From Ophiura sarsii (Eukaryota > Echinodermata > Ophiuroidea > Amphilepidida > Ophiuridae), in the NCBI GenBank assembly GCA_035610835.1, contig CM069442.1, positions 61,357,431-61,421,430 on the forward strand: a stretch of 64,000 nucleotides of DNA, given 5' to 3'. Below, piece after piece: positions 44,602 to 55,579 of this stretch (positions within the stretch are counted from its first letter, which is position 1; every line of letters starts with the position of its first letter). The position numbers were made by a program, and so were the translations under genes. The notes below the pieces were generated by a model, which saw nothing but the letters and a program-made list of their open reading frames with translations, had not been told where the DNA came from and did not search any database.

Positions 44602-45686
44602 GTAGGTTAATCAGGCATATTTAGAGAATAGAAGATGGAATTTGTAGTCTGATTGCCAGACTATGGTGTGATAATGGATGGGCAGGTCCATATTTTGAGA
44701 AGTGAGTAATAGCACATCACTACCAAAAATCTTTGAGTACTCTTCAAGAGATTTCTACTCCCCGTCAAGGTAATTTTGTTTTTTAATTTAATTTTTTTAT
44801 AGTGTAGTAATTTAAGAGGTTAACCCTAACTCTACCCCCACTTTTTTCAGAATTTTTTCTTCAACATGGAAAATCGACCAAAAGATCCCCCGATCACCCC
44901 CGGGATTTGATCCAGGGACCTCTCGCACCAGAGCCCACTACACCATGGCTGTCAAGGATAGTTTGCGCAGTATATTGCGCAAACTATATGGGCTGGGTCC
45001 ATTTTTTCATCGAAAAACTTCCACGCCGGGTGGTACCAACATGCTCAGTCGGGGTATTTTGGGGTATATGGTAGGGTTATAGAAAGGTGGCTTCTACTTC
45101 AGTAGAAACTACCTGAACATGCACAATCAACTTTTACTTTGAGACCCATGTCTCCCTGGCTGTAAATTTATCTAACCTTCAGTTTACGTTACGAAGTGAG
45201 TGCTCTATTGACAGCCTGCCCCATGTCCACCCCTTGTAATTTGCAGTACCATCTTGTTGTCAATCATAAAAATGTAATGATAATTTTATAACAAATTATC
45301 ACACTCCTGCATTGCCCTGCAATTAACAATTCTGTGCACATTTATCACCCGCCGCCGTGAGCGCCCGGCGAGAAAGACTAAGGCGATACATGCTGCAAGC
45401 ATAGTCTTAAATGGGATTTTTTGCCCTTTTTGAAAGACTCAGACTCGGACTCAGAGGTGAAGGAATTGGACTAGGGCACTAAGGACTCAGAAATTGTGCC
45501 CGAGTCCTGTCCGAGTCCAGTAAATATTGGCATATTTTGTATGCAGTAATTACATCTTTTAAATTAAGTACTATTTCAAAAATAATGTCATAAATCAACA
45601 TGAATGCATCTGAACTTTTCAAAACTATGATGTTGATGACAATCAAAACAATTGTAACAAGTCTAGTACCTACTTTTATTTTACAG
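44602..45686. other. 1.1-kb intron with SINE
   Basis: It contains the second tRNA-like SINE copy (about 44815-45077) and a short gactcggactcagag stretch (45428-45520) related to the GGACTTGGACTTG repeats downstream of HYR13-15. Confidence 0.75.
44815..45077 (-). mobile_element. tRNA-like SINE, copy 2
   Basis: This copy is related to the one at 4770-5060. The minus strand reads tggtgtagtggg (A-box-like) and ggatcaaatcccggg (B-box-like). A local hairpin gtttgcgcagtatattgcgcaaac occurs at 44961-44984, where copy 1 has cggctcagtatattttgcc. The ends are ttaaccctaactctac and gtagggtt. Confidence 0.55.
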
Positions 45687-45932
45687 ATAAGCAGAATCCA
45701 AATTTGCAATGTCCAATCGACATAACCGTTCCCAATGCTCAAGGCTTAGCTACAGCTATGATACAGGAACCTGATCCATTGGTTGTGAACGATAACTCTG
45801 GTAGTGATATCATCCCTGTCAGTAACTGGCCAACCGGAGGCGTCTTTCCATTGGGCGATACTCCAATAACCATGACGGCAAGAGACCCATCTGGAAATGA
45901 GGCAATGTGCACTTACACTGTGACTGTTCAAG
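45687..45932 (+). CDS. Exon: HYR domain 9
   Basis: Acceptor tacttttattttacag, donor gtatat, phase 1 on both sides, 82 codons. It reads DKQNPNLQCPIDITVPNA, VVNDNSGSDIIPVSNWP and MTARDPSGNEAMCTYTVTVQ. Both cysteines, DNSG and SGN are present. The EAMCT string before the second strand matches HYR7, pointing to a close relationship between those exons. Confidence 0.92.
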
Positions 45933-46249
45933 GTATATGTCTTGTTTTGTATTTGGGACCCCCCCCCCCCAATCATTGTAATATGTGATGATGTCTCTAC
46001 CTCTCAAAATAAGTTGAAAAGAAGTGCAGGGTGTTTTTTATTTTTTTCACAAATTATACGCATTGGTCAATCTGATCTGATCGAAAAGTGAAATCATCCA
46101 TTAAAATGTGCACTTTTGTAATTTGCATAGTAAAACAAATTGAATACATGTAGAATTGAATTTAAGGTTTTGTACATCCCTAAAACACAACAGCCCCCCA
46201 CCAGTTCACATAAGACCGATGATGATAATATATTTTCTTTGTTGTTCAG
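45933..46249. other. 317-bp intron, phase 1
   Basis: A short C run at 45960-45971 lies just after the donor; otherwise ordinary. Confidence 0.8.
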
Positions 46250-46498
46250 ATCAAGAAGATCCTGTACTAACTTGTCCAGAGGATTTCACCAGGGCGTTCA
46301 ATACCGATGTTGGTGGCGCTATCCTATACTGGGCACCATCTCTTTCACAGGCCAGTGACAACTCTGGAATGGAGGTGATCGTGACCTATGACCCTGTTAG
46401 TGGTTCCACTTTGGGTATAGGTGTACATGAGATCAAAGTGATGGCTGAAGACGGTGCCAGCAACCAAGTGTCATGTACATTTCAGGTGGAAATTGAAG
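46250..46498 (+). CDS. Exon: HYR domain 10
   Basis: Acceptor ctttgttgttcag, donor gtatat, phase 1 on both sides, 83 codons. It begins DQEDPVLTCPEDFTRAFN, has SQASDNSGMEVIVTYDP and ends MAEDGASNQVSCTFQVEIE. Both cysteines and DNSG are kept; the SGN turn is GASN. It is the last HYR before the SEA domain; its final G joins CT of 47079 to give Ala. Confidence 0.9.
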
Positions 46499-47078
46499 GT
46501 ATATTTCATTGACATAACTATAGAATGGCATCAAGAAATATTAAAGAGTTATCTTATGGGATTCTCTGTCTTTGGATTAATGCTTCTAAGATTATTGTAA
46601 ACAAGTTAAAATGAAAGTTGACTGGATAGAGATATACAAGATTTTGACAGAACAGCGACGATATAAGGATCAAGGCTCATGTGAGAAAACATGTTCAAAG
46701 GGTAAATGTGTGTGCTTACATTGCAGGTATCAAAGACAACCAAAATCTTATGAAAATTTTAATATTTTTTAACATAAAACTTTGTAAATACCTGTTACAA
46801 AATGAATACATAAAAGGAGGGACATCATTTTGAAATCCTTGTTTAGGGTATCAATGGTTTATGGGAGAAATACTTGCTTTGGGAATTAATCTGAAAGTCC
46901 ATATCTAAATCTAAGTATGATATCGACATTTGAATACAAACACCCCTGGGGTTGGCAACATTTAACTTGGACACATACATTTTAACGTACCAGTGTTAAC
47001 TTCCTTTAACGAAAGCTGTTAATTAGCCCTGTCTGATTACAACTTCTGATTTTGTGCAATTTACCTTGAAATAAATAG
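46499..47078. other. 580-bp intron, phase 1
   Basis: A segment near 46623-46662 (gattttgacagaacagcg) recurs near 50252-50289, so a small dispersed repeat is present. Otherwise ordinary. Confidence 0.7.
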
Positions 47079-47191
47079 CTCCAGTAGTGTCCACTGATGG
47101 CTCTATGGCACTGGATATAGAATTTGATGATGCCTATAATGACCTGAACTCTCCTGAATCACAACAACTTATGGAAGACTTTGTGAATCAG
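47079..47191 (+). CDS. Exon: SEA domain 2, part 1
   Basis: Acceptor ttgaaataaatag, donor gtatgt. It enters in phase 1 and leaves in phase 0. It encodes APVVSTDGSMALDIEFDDAY followed by NDLNSPESQQLMEDFVNQ. This matches the first strand and first helix of SEA domains (alternating hydrophobic strand, then a helix with a PES-x-x-x-x-L start). It is one of three exons of a complete SEA domain located between HYR10 and HYR11. Confidence 0.82.
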
Positions 47192-47769
47192 GTATGTAGA
47201 ATTTTGGACCGACTTTTGACACAGATTGATAAATTAGATCAAATGCACCGCCATTTTGTTTTTCCACTATGGGGACAAATTTGGAGGTATGTCTGTATTT
47301 TTCGGAAAATGGATCTGAGCATTCCACATCTACCCATTCACTGCTGTAAGGAGACTTGACTTGTTTGGAGCTGATCAAACTATAGTATAAGTCCACTTAA
47401 TCTGTAAATAAACATTGATAACAAATCAACTGAAACTGAAACTAGACCAAACTATTGATGTGGATGTAAAAATCTGTTTATTTGGTAAGACAAATACCTT
47501 TGACACTTTCAAAATTTGCCTGATGTTGTTTTATAATTATCACTCTGTTGTTTCTCATAAAACTTGAGTTATGTTTTTGTTAATAATGATCAAATTCTTT
47601 TTCACAGTCAGCATTATGTTCTGATGAAGATTGCCGATAAAAAAAAAGCATTTACTCTGAGATTTGATTTTCCAATTATTGTGATCCTGCATTATGTTTC
47701 GCATGAAATGTTAATTAATTCCAAATTATAACAATCTGATTGTACTCTTTCTATGTGTGTTTTGATCAG
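47192..47769. other. 578-bp intron, phase 0
   Basis: A right-end fragment of the CTATAGTTTGATCAG MITE family lies at about 47366-47385 (ctgatcaaactatag then TA). No left partner was found. Confidence 0.65.
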
Positions 47770-47837
47770 ATGGACATGGTCCTTGGCAGTGGTCCACTTG
47801 GGGATATGTACGGAGGAACACAGATCACAGGATTGAG
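47770..47837 (+). CDS. Exon: SEA domain 2, part 2
   Basis: A 68-base microexon-like piece between ttttgatcag and gtaaga, phase 0 in and phase 2 out. It encodes MDMVLGSGPLGDMYGGTQIT plus GL and part of the next codon. In SEA domains this segment is the end of helix 1, the loop and the strand before the GSVVV hairpin. It was too short to show as an independent frame and is placed by its exact phase fit with both neighbours. Confidence 0.75.
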
Positions 47838-48347
47838 GTAAGATGGGGTTAATTTTTAATTAGTAATTGTTTTATTGATGAAATAGAGGGCCGTTGGGGG
47901 AGGGACACTCTCATATATTTACTGTTTATACATATTTGTTTGTGTGGCTGTTGAACCACCACATTTTTGATGGGATCAAGTGAAATGAGTCACATGTCGG
48001 CAGTTTTCAATATTGATATTTGTCCATCATTTAAAAGCAGGTGGAAATGATACAGTATGGTCCAAAACCCACTAAAATTGAATTTCTATTTTTTAAGTTA
48101 CAAATAATTTACCACAAAAAAAATAAATCAAATTTTATGAATTTATCACTTCTATTTACCTTTTAAAATCAATATTCCTGACATCTGACTCATTCCGCTT
48201 GATGACGTCACATTGTACTTTTTGTGTCTACTGTTTAATTGAAGTAAATTTTATCCCAAAAGGATTGCAATCAATTATCATATAAAAAACATCAACTGTC
48301 TTTGAAATTGTGATTTAATTAGCCTGATATTTATTTTGTTTTTACAG
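47838..48347. other. 510-bp intron, phase 2
   Basis: No repeat or frame of note was seen. Confidence 0.75.
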
Positions 48348-48496
48348 CCGGGGCAGTGTTGTATTCATATATGTGATATTGTGGTTAGATCTCCCGGACA
48401 ACGTTTTGAGTATCCTCATTAACTATATACAGATGAACGACGATCTATTTGCCGGAATGCCAATCTCAACAACACAGCCTGTTACTGTAGATCCTC
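48348..48496 (+). CDS. Exon: SEA domain 2, part 3
   Basis: Acceptor ttgtttttacag, donor gtaagt, phase 2 in and phase 1 out, the same phases as 6793-6977. It encodes SRGSVVFIYVILWLDLPDNV, a helix LSILINYIQMNDDLF, and the tail GMPISTTQPVTVDP. GSVV fits the SEA autoproteolysis motif, so the chain may be cleaved and held together non-covalently at this point. The strand after it is unusually hydrophobic (FIYVILWL). The tail is Thr/Pro-rich and leads directly into HYR11. Confidence 0.8.
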
Positions 48497-50909
48497 GTAA
48501 GTGTAAAACTAAATATACAGGGTGGCCCACAAAGAAAGGCTCCTTAGTAAACAGTGACATAAGTAGGTTCTTGAATTTAGGGGGGTATCAGGGGGACATG
48601 TGGCCTGTGATCAGGGGCATAACCCACTACATTTTGTCAATATACATAGAGTTTGTAATTTCATTTGGGGGCATCAGGGGGGGGGGGGGGGCATCAGGGG
48701 GGGGGGGGGGCATCAGGGGGGGGGGCATCAGGGGGGGGCATCAGGGGGGGTGGCAAGCCATCAGATGCCCCCTTTAGTTAGACCATGGATTTTAAGTCCG
48801 GCATATGAACAAGTTTACCCCTGAAATGGACATTAAATCATATACCTATGCAGCGAGTCAATACACAAGGTAATTGACCTTTGTCAAGGATGAACGCGCC
48901 CAACCTATACACAGTACATGCAGTCATTGGTATTGTATACAAACTTGGTATATCGATTAATAACGATTGGGTCACCGGAAGTACATTTTTAGTAAAAAAG
49001 ACGCATGATTTGATGGCCAAACGTCAAGCTTTTCCCATGAACCAATCATATCAAGCCTTATATCATTTTGTTGCTAAACACTTGAATATTTAATATCCAT
49101 CCGAGACAGATAAAAATAGCACACAGTCTACCGACGTGGTTAATTATAGTGTTGACCTCCGTAGAAAATGGTGCTGACCTACATTGAAAAAGCGATATTT
49201 TGATTGATTTACCTCATTTTCAACTCGAAACGTCAAGCTTTTCCACTTATGGGATTTATAAAATGAAATATTTATATGAAAGAGGAAGCCATGTATATTT
49301 AAAATCCATATGAGACAGTAGGTTTGATTGTCACACGTTCCAGTGGGATGGTCCGGAGTGTTGTTTTGGCTAAAAGTGGTAGTTGATTTCCCGTGTTAAA
49401 TGGAGGGTCATGTACTGTGTGGAGCAGATGTCCGCTAGTTGTTCATATGCGCGTTGTTAAATGTTTTGGTTTTACTGAGAGTTACAACGTTTAACGGTGC
49501 TTGTTATGTCTTTATTCCCCCAAAATGAATATCCAAACTGTGTTTATCAATTATAATGCATGCAACTTTTTAAAATTTGCATTGCGCATCGCTATCATGG
49601 TGCAGTACCTTTTCATGGTTCTGAGGGGTTGGGTTGGTCACCACAATTTAGGATTTTTAAGCCAAAATGTATAAACAAATTGATATTTAAAAAAACAAAA
49701 TTCTATTTCTAGATAAAATCAAAATTAGGTTATTTAAAAACATGATGTATTTTCAAAAATATTTTAAATTTCTAGATAATATATGGAAATCAGATTATTG
49801 AAAAACAGTAAATGTCCTTTGGAAATTCCTTTTGAGGACCTTTTATTATCTTTATGTGATTTTGGATTGATTTTACATTAAGCATCCAAATGCATAATAT
49901 GTACCAACAACTAGGCATGCATGGTGATTTCATGTTTAACCAATCAGGACAAGAGGTCTTTTTTTGAAACTTTCCGGGTTTACGCACATGCGCACACATT
50001 GGTCGGTGTGCAGTGTTGTCATGATTTTTATAACATAGCAACTTACCTGTCAGTATCATTTCATCGCTGTTCAGTCAAAACCTTGTATCTCCACCTGGCC
50101 CTTCAGCATGTATAATATTAAAAAACTGCAGTTATGCACAACAAGTGTTGCTTTATATATGTCAGGGACAAGAGTACTTACAATGTGTTGATTGATGTGT
50201 GTTTGGCCCTTGAAGATGTTTAGAGCAGACTGCCCCAAAATTATACAATGGCCGGATGGAGATAAAAGGTTTTGACAGAACAGCGATGATGTTATTGTTA
50301 AACCAGATCGATTCTCCTTTCCTCTATGCTGTGGAAAATATTGTGATAACACGGAGCTACTCCCCTTTCAAGATAATTTTAAAACCACCTTTAAAAAATG
50401 AAGCAAAGTATATAATTTTGAAGCCATGTCCAATCCTAAATGACAATCTGATCCAAATTCAACTTGGGATGTCTGAGGCCCAACATGTGGTATTATTACC
50501 TGTTTTGTAATTAATACTATGAAGTCATACATTTATTTGGAATCATCAATTTATTATTTGCAGTTGGTCTTTTGCACAGTCTTGGAATAGATTTTACAGC
50601 ACAGACAATAAGCTAAAATGGGGTAAAAAAGGCCATGTTTTTGCCCCTTTTTTGACCAAATTGACAGTGTTATGAATTTTAACTTGGATTCCCAGATCAA
50701 ACTTAATTCAGGATTAAGGGTTGATATGATTTCAAATTTCTTATCCTCTTAAAATTTTCCTATTTGCAAAATGTGCATTTGTATGAAATGGGGGAGTACA
50801 TCCCTGCTTAACACTTATGACATAAAATGGTTTATGCACATCTTTGCTTAACCATTTTTAGTTTAACATACTTTCAATGTATCTCATGATTTTTTTCTTC
50901 ATTCTATAG
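48497..50909. other. 2.4-kb intron, phase 1
   Basis: Near the start lies a lone TIR-like end tacagggtggccc at 48519. A minisatellite of long G runs separated by catca is at 48667-48757. A degenerate direct repeat (acgtcaagcttttcc at 49021 and 49230) spans roughly 49.0-49.33 kb. No exon was seen. Confidence 0.65.
48667..48757 (+). repeat. G-run/CATCA minisatellite
   Basis: Runs of 8 to 14 G alternate with catca about six times (ggggggcatcaggggg). Run lengths vary, as expected for an unstable G-rich tract able to form quadruplexes. Confidence 0.9.
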
Positions 50910-51143
50910 CTGTGGTAGTTATCACATTGGCATGTCCAGAAGACATAGTTAGTGAAGTAAATGTGATATCATTGCCTGATCCTATTTTGCTACATGATAA
51001 CTCACAAAACACTATCACATTGAGTAGTGACTGGCCAGTAGATGATACATTCCTACTAGGGGATACTGTTATGACATATACCGCAGTGGAACAAGATCAA
51101 AGTGTGGAAACAGTTACATGTCAATTCACTGTTACTGTGATAG
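50910..51143 (+). CDS. Exon: HYR domain 11
   Basis: Acceptor ttcattctatag, donor gtaagt, phase 1 on both sides, 78 codons, the shortest HYR exon here. It begins PVVVITLACPEDIVSEVN with Pro formed across the splice from SEA2, then LLHDNSQNTITLSSDWP, DTVMTYTAVEQDQSV and TCQFTVTVIG. Both cysteines are present. The usual D-x-SGN turn is replaced by EQDQSVET. Like HYR8 it lacks the D-x-x-x-P start. Confidence 0.88.
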
Positions 51144-52029
51144 GTAAGTTGGTAGGACATAGGAGGACTTACGGTCAAGAAAAAAAAGGAAGATCTGTCT
51201 TACGTACCCTGCGAGCATAAGTATGTGGAGTCACTTTTGCCGCATAACCCCACGGGATGAGCCCAATTGTGGGTTTTTATTTATTTGTCCGAAAAAAATT
51301 GAGGAATAAATTGGCTCTGAAATGGGAAGGGGGCCAAAAACACAATAACAAATAATTTCTGTATTTCTTAAAAAAAAAAAATTCTTCTTTCTCCAAATGT
51401 ATGTGAGACAGGCCTTTTGTGTGGCCTAATCTATGGCCCAAGAAGATAATGGCAGAATAGCTATCTTACTTTGCCCTGGTTGATGAGGAAGGTCAAGTTA
51501 GTACAAAGATAACAATTGTTCACACCCTACACGTCTATGTGACCCAACATATTAATTTTAGATTTTAGGAATTTGGTTAAAACCAAAATGAAAATTTACC
51601 TCAATCATGGTCAATTAGTATAAAATAGTACATTTGTACATTTGTGTTTGCTGGCTGCGTATTTGTTTTAAAATCTTTATATAAAAGGTCTTATTGTTGA
51701 CAATTTGGGATTTTTCTGCCCACCCACCCCGCCCCCACCCCGACTTTCAAGTCCCGGGTACGCCACTGCCCACTAATCGCTATTTCAGAAAGTCTTGTCT
51801 ATTCACTTCTACTTCTATAAATATACCATATTTCGACAGGCCCATAATATCAAAAAATACCCCTGGAAAAAAAACATATTACCTAATAGACGTTATTCGT
51901 AATTGGCGATATCAAGCTAAAGAGGGAGACATACTCTGATGTGATGTCACTAATCATAACGAAAGCGAGGCCAATATTAGTAAATTACGTCACATGACAG
52001 TACACCAATGTTTACTCTTATTTTTTCAG
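51144..52029. other. 886-bp intron, phase 1
   Basis: Around 51700-51770 there is a C-rich fragment ending gggtacgccactg, a typical MITE terminus without a visible partner. Otherwise ordinary. Confidence 0.65.
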
Positions 52030-52272
52030 ACATAGATGATCCTGTCATACAATGCCCGCCAGCAATGGATGTACAAGTTGACCAAAACTCCAACACAGCG
52101 TCTGTTATGAATCCTGGTCCAGTTACTTTATCTGATAACTCAGGCTCTGTATCATGGACAAGTGATTGGCCAATAGATAGCGTTTTTCCAATTGGTGTTT
52201 CCGTGGTAACATTCACAGCGATAGATTCATCAGGGTTTATGGCTACTTGTACAGTTATTATAACAGTTATAG
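52030..52272 (+). CDS. Exon: HYR domain 12
   Basis: Acceptor ttattttttcag, donor gtatgt, phase 1 on both sides, 81 codons. It reads DIDDPVIQCPPAMDVQVD, then NPGPVTLSDNSGSVSWTSDW and FTAIDSSGFMATCTVIITVI. It introduces the NPGPVT-x-SDN-x-GSV block shared by HYR14, 15 and 18, so it looks like an early member of the recently expanded group. SGF replaces SGN before the second cysteine. Confidence 0.92.
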
Positions 52273-52588
52273 GTATGTTTAACTTATGGTAAATTTACAT
52301 CAAAGTATCTAATTTGAGTGTGCGAGGTATTTACATGAAAAGTTTTGAATCTGTATGGTATGGTTGCCGAGTTACAAACAGAAGCACAAATTAAAGAACC
52401 ATTCTGGGGGTTATTTCTCAGCTATTTTTGTATTGATATTTGTTGTTTTCTTAGAGGTATTTTCTATTGAATTACCCTAAAACATGGGTGAGCATTTATT
52501 ATAGAATTATATTTACCTATATTTAACTATCAAACTGGGTCTATTTTCTACTGATTTGACTCAATTTCAATTTTGTTTATGATTGCAG
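52273..52588. other. 316-bp intron, phase 1
   Basis: Ordinary intron. The last 60 bases (gggtctattttctactgattt) are related to the sequence before the HYR14 and HYR15 acceptors. Confidence 0.8.
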
Positions 52589-52834
52589 ACAGCCAACTAC
52601 CTGTTATAACCTGCCCAGCAAACATTACAGAAATAGTCAGCTTAGACTCTAGCCCAGTCACTCTTCCAAAACTAGATCCAGTTACTGTATCTGATAACTC
52701 AGGCTCTGTAACCGTGACTGATGATTGGCCGCCAAACAATAAATTTCCAGTTGGTGATACCGTAGTAACATACACAGCAATGGATTCATCAGGGAATATG
52801 GCAAGCTGTACAGTTACCATCACTATCAATGCAG
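52589..52834 (+). CDS. Exon: HYR domain 13
   Basis: Acceptor tttatgattgcag, donor gtatga, phase 1 on both sides, 82 codons. It begins DSQLPVITCPANITEIVS and contains DPVTVSDNSGSVTVTDDWPP and NKFPVGDTVVTYTAMDSSGN, ending NMASCTVTITINAG. An N-glycosylation sequon (NIT) follows the first Cys-Pro. It is closely related to HYR14 and HYR15, including in the following intron. Confidence 0.93.
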
Positions 52835-53538
52835 GTATGATTAGATGGCCACAGCTGAAGGACTCAAGTTGTAGACTCCGTCCGAATCAAATCAGGACTA
52901 GAGTCCTCTTTTTAGGGGATTGGGCTTGGACTTGGACTTGACTATGCAGGAGTTGTACTTTGACTTATTATTGGGCAGTTTGAACTCAGGGACTTGGTTT
53001 TGAGTCCTCCTAGAGTCTAGAGTCTGTCACATGTTTTGATCATCATATTTTATAAAAATCTGTTAAATCCCAATAGCGCCACAAAGGCGATGGTGAGCTC
53101 ATGAATATAAGAGGCAAATGTGTATGGGATTTCACTGTGCAGATTTGTCTTGACTTTGTATGAAATCTTATGACCGTAACATGCAACAAACATAAATTGA
53201 TGAAGAACTAATATAATTCACACATATCACATTGGTTTTAGTGAAAATATTGAATAGTTTATTTATAGTTTTGGGGAGGTAAAAACAAGGATGCATCATT
53301 CTAAAACAACCCTGGGACTGTCCAGCCCAGGGACTGTCCACCCAGGGACTGTTTCTAACCCCTAAACCTATCCCTAACCCTAACCCTATCCACCCAGGGT
53401 TGGTCGACTTAGGGTTGGTCTACCCGGGACTGTCTACCCGGGGTGAAAAGTCATGTGGGTATTTCCATTGCTGAGTATATATATATCTATAAAACCGGGT
53501 GTATTATGTACTGATTTTACTTAATTTTATATTTGCAG
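52835..53538. other. 704-bp intron with exon-linked repeat
   Basis: It starts with the segment agatggccacagctgaaggact and a gggcttggacttggacttg block that is repeated after HYR14 and HYR15. Around 53310-53450 lie imperfect repeats of cccagggactgtcc and a short telomere-like stretch ccctaaccctaaccc. Confidence 0.75.
52850..53030 (+). repeat. GGACTTGGACTTG repeat downstream of HYR13
   Basis: About 180 bp rich in ggacttg and gagtcc words, ending with agggacttggttttgagtcc. Homologous copies lie at 53808-53990 and 56660-56830 in the same orientation, each right after an HYR exon, and inverted at about 55580-55770. Confidence 0.85.
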
Positions 53539-53781
53539 ACACTGAATTACCTGTTATAACATGCCCACCAAACAGTACTGAAATCAGCTTAGACTCTAGG
53601 CCAGTCACTATCCTGAATCCAGGTCCAGTTGCTGTATCTGACAACTTAGGCTCTGCAACCGTGACTAGCAATTGGCCGCCAAACAATAAATTTCCAGTTG
53701 GTGATACCGTGGTCACATATACAGCGACAGATTCATCAGGGAATATGGCTAGCTGTACAGTTACCATCACTATCGATGCAG
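53539..53781 (+). CDS. Exon: HYR domain 14
   Basis: Acceptor tttatatttgcag, donor gtatgg, phase 1 on both sides, 81 codons. It reads DTELPVITCPPNSTEISLDS, NPGPVAVSDNLGSATVTSNW and VGDTVVTYTATDSSGNMASC, ending VTITIDAG. Sequon NST follows CPP. It is nearly identical to HYR15, and the upstream intron (gtactgattttacttaattt) and downstream GGACTTG repeat are shared too. Confidence 0.94.
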
Positions 53782-53807
53782 GTATGGTTAGATATAGGCA
53801 CAGGTGA

Positions 53808-53990
53808 AGGACTGATGAAGTTGTAGACTTTGACTCACATCCGGACTTGAGTCCTCTTTTTAGGGGACTTGGGCTTGCTAGGAGCCGGACTTGGACTTGA
53901 CTATGCAAGAGTTGGACTTGGACTCAGACTTGGACAGTTTGAACTCAGGGACTTGGTTCTGAGCCCTCCTATAGAGTCTAACAACATTGG
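53808..53990 (+). repeat. GGACTTGGACTTG repeat downstream of HYR14
   Basis: Homologous to 52850-53030 and closest to 56660-56830 (shared cacatccggacttgagtcct and agagttggacttggactcag). Confidence 0.88.
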
Positions 53991-55059
53991 ACCTGTTCAG
54001 ACTATTTTAAGGGCAGTGTGAACTTAGTACTTTTGTCAAAAAACGGAATTTCACATTTCTCTATTATTTAATTTTTTATATATTCTATCATTACCATTAT
54101 AAGTTACTTATCGGAAGTGATCATTTCCCGTTCTTTTAGGTGATTTAAAATTGTTGTTTTGGTAAGTTTTACTCAGGAAAAGGCACATGGTCATTTGGCG
54201 GGAAATCAAGCAGAGTGAGTCTGACTCTGAGTCTCACCTTTTCAAATGCTGCGCCAGCTGTTTGATAATTTCCTTCGCGTGCTGAATTTTCCCTTGCGTA
54301 ATAATAGACATGCTGTTTATCATCCGCGACGCAGTTGCAAGAAGCGAAAGAGCACAAAACAAAGTCTAAAAATGTAAACAAAGGCCAATATTGCGATCAT
54401 TTCAATTTCAGATTTCTTCACATTTTGACAACATAAATTGAACCTGATAGTTTATTTAGATGTTAATTACTTGTTCATATATAGTACACTCGCCTTTTAA
54501 GTCACATGCCCCATGTATTTCGAAAACATTTAGCTTTAAATTGTGGAAATTGTCAAATTTTTACTAAATCTGCGTTTTCTCAAGGAAATTTACAAATTTT
54601 CAGACAAGACAACTCAAAGTCAAAGTTATAAAATTTAAACTGTTACTATTATCTCATAGAGAGCATTTTGCTCTAGGAAAGGTTTTCTAATTTGTTCAAT
54701 TTTTGCATTTTAACTTGAGATATTCACCAATTAACGATAACATTTATGCAAAAAATTGTCAATATTTCAAAAAAACAAAAACAAAAACAATCCTAGGCAA
54801 AATTGTCATGTTTACGATTATCAATATTAAAACAATCATGGTGTCAAATCGCTGTAATTACATGCTGCATGTTTTTCACATTCCATTCATGTGGATTTTT
54901 TTCAAAAGGCTTTCACTTATTACATTTTGTGCACAACATTAATAATGTTAATATTAAGGATTATTTCAATCTGAAATTTAGAAAAATCATCATGGATACC
55001 CTTTTTGCTCTTCACTGCCTTTTTCCCTCTCTCGCTCCACCACTTTATTAAGCTCAATA

Positions 55060-55268
55060 TTGTATGCGTTCATGTAAAAGTGCAGTTTTACAAGTTTGGT
55101 CCCCAATCTGGCTTCTGATTAATTCATTGGTCTTATGCTCTTTCCATGATATTCCTAACATCTTGCCCCAACACCACATTTCGAAAGCTGATATTTTCTT
55201 TGAAGCCGCAATTCCCACTGACCAGGTTTCAGCTCCATATGTAGCAACCGGAAAGATTAATGCTTAAT
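55060..55268 (-). mobile_element. LINE reverse-transcriptase fragment
   Basis: The minus strand from about 55258 translates to ALIFPVATYGAETWSVG and continues ISAFEMWCWGKMLGISW then KEHKTNELI. This is the well-known C-terminal block of non-LTR reverse transcriptases (YG-x-E-x-W ... FEMWC-RR-L-x-I-W ... R-TN). It lacks an ATG and is truncated on both sides. It belongs to a different LINE lineage from the CR1-like copies, judging by this motif. Confidence 0.75.
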
Positions 55269-55579
55269 TTAGGTTAATTGGCAACACAAATAGCTGTTAT
55301 TGTAAGTTTGGGACCAAACTAATTCTACAAGTCCTCTCTATTCATATATTTTGTTTGTTTTATACTGCAAATTATATTACCTGAGATAGAAAGCTTTAAA
55401 ATGATTTCAAAACCTTTTGAACACCCTGTACATTATAATATTACAAAGGTTACAATGTTATTGACCATTGTATTCACATATAAATGTACTCTTGTTCTTA
55501 TAGATTACTTTTTGTAATAAAAATAATGACTGATTTCAAAACCAGAAGGCAACCATATCTTAATGTCAATAACAAGTTT

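Noticed and set aside
48373..48777. Extension of the SEA2 exon through the donor at 48497
   Set aside because: The frame runs into the G-run minisatellite giving a GGG-rich tail; the strong donor gtaagt and phase fit to HYR11 show that the exon ends at 48496.
53373..53389. Telomere
   Set aside because: Only two to three ccctaa units inside an intron; at most a tiny interstitial telomere-like stretch.
53504..53908. 134-aa minus-strand frame
   Set aside because: Antisense shadow of HYR14 and its exon-linked repeat; the same shadow appears opposite HYR13, 15 and 18.
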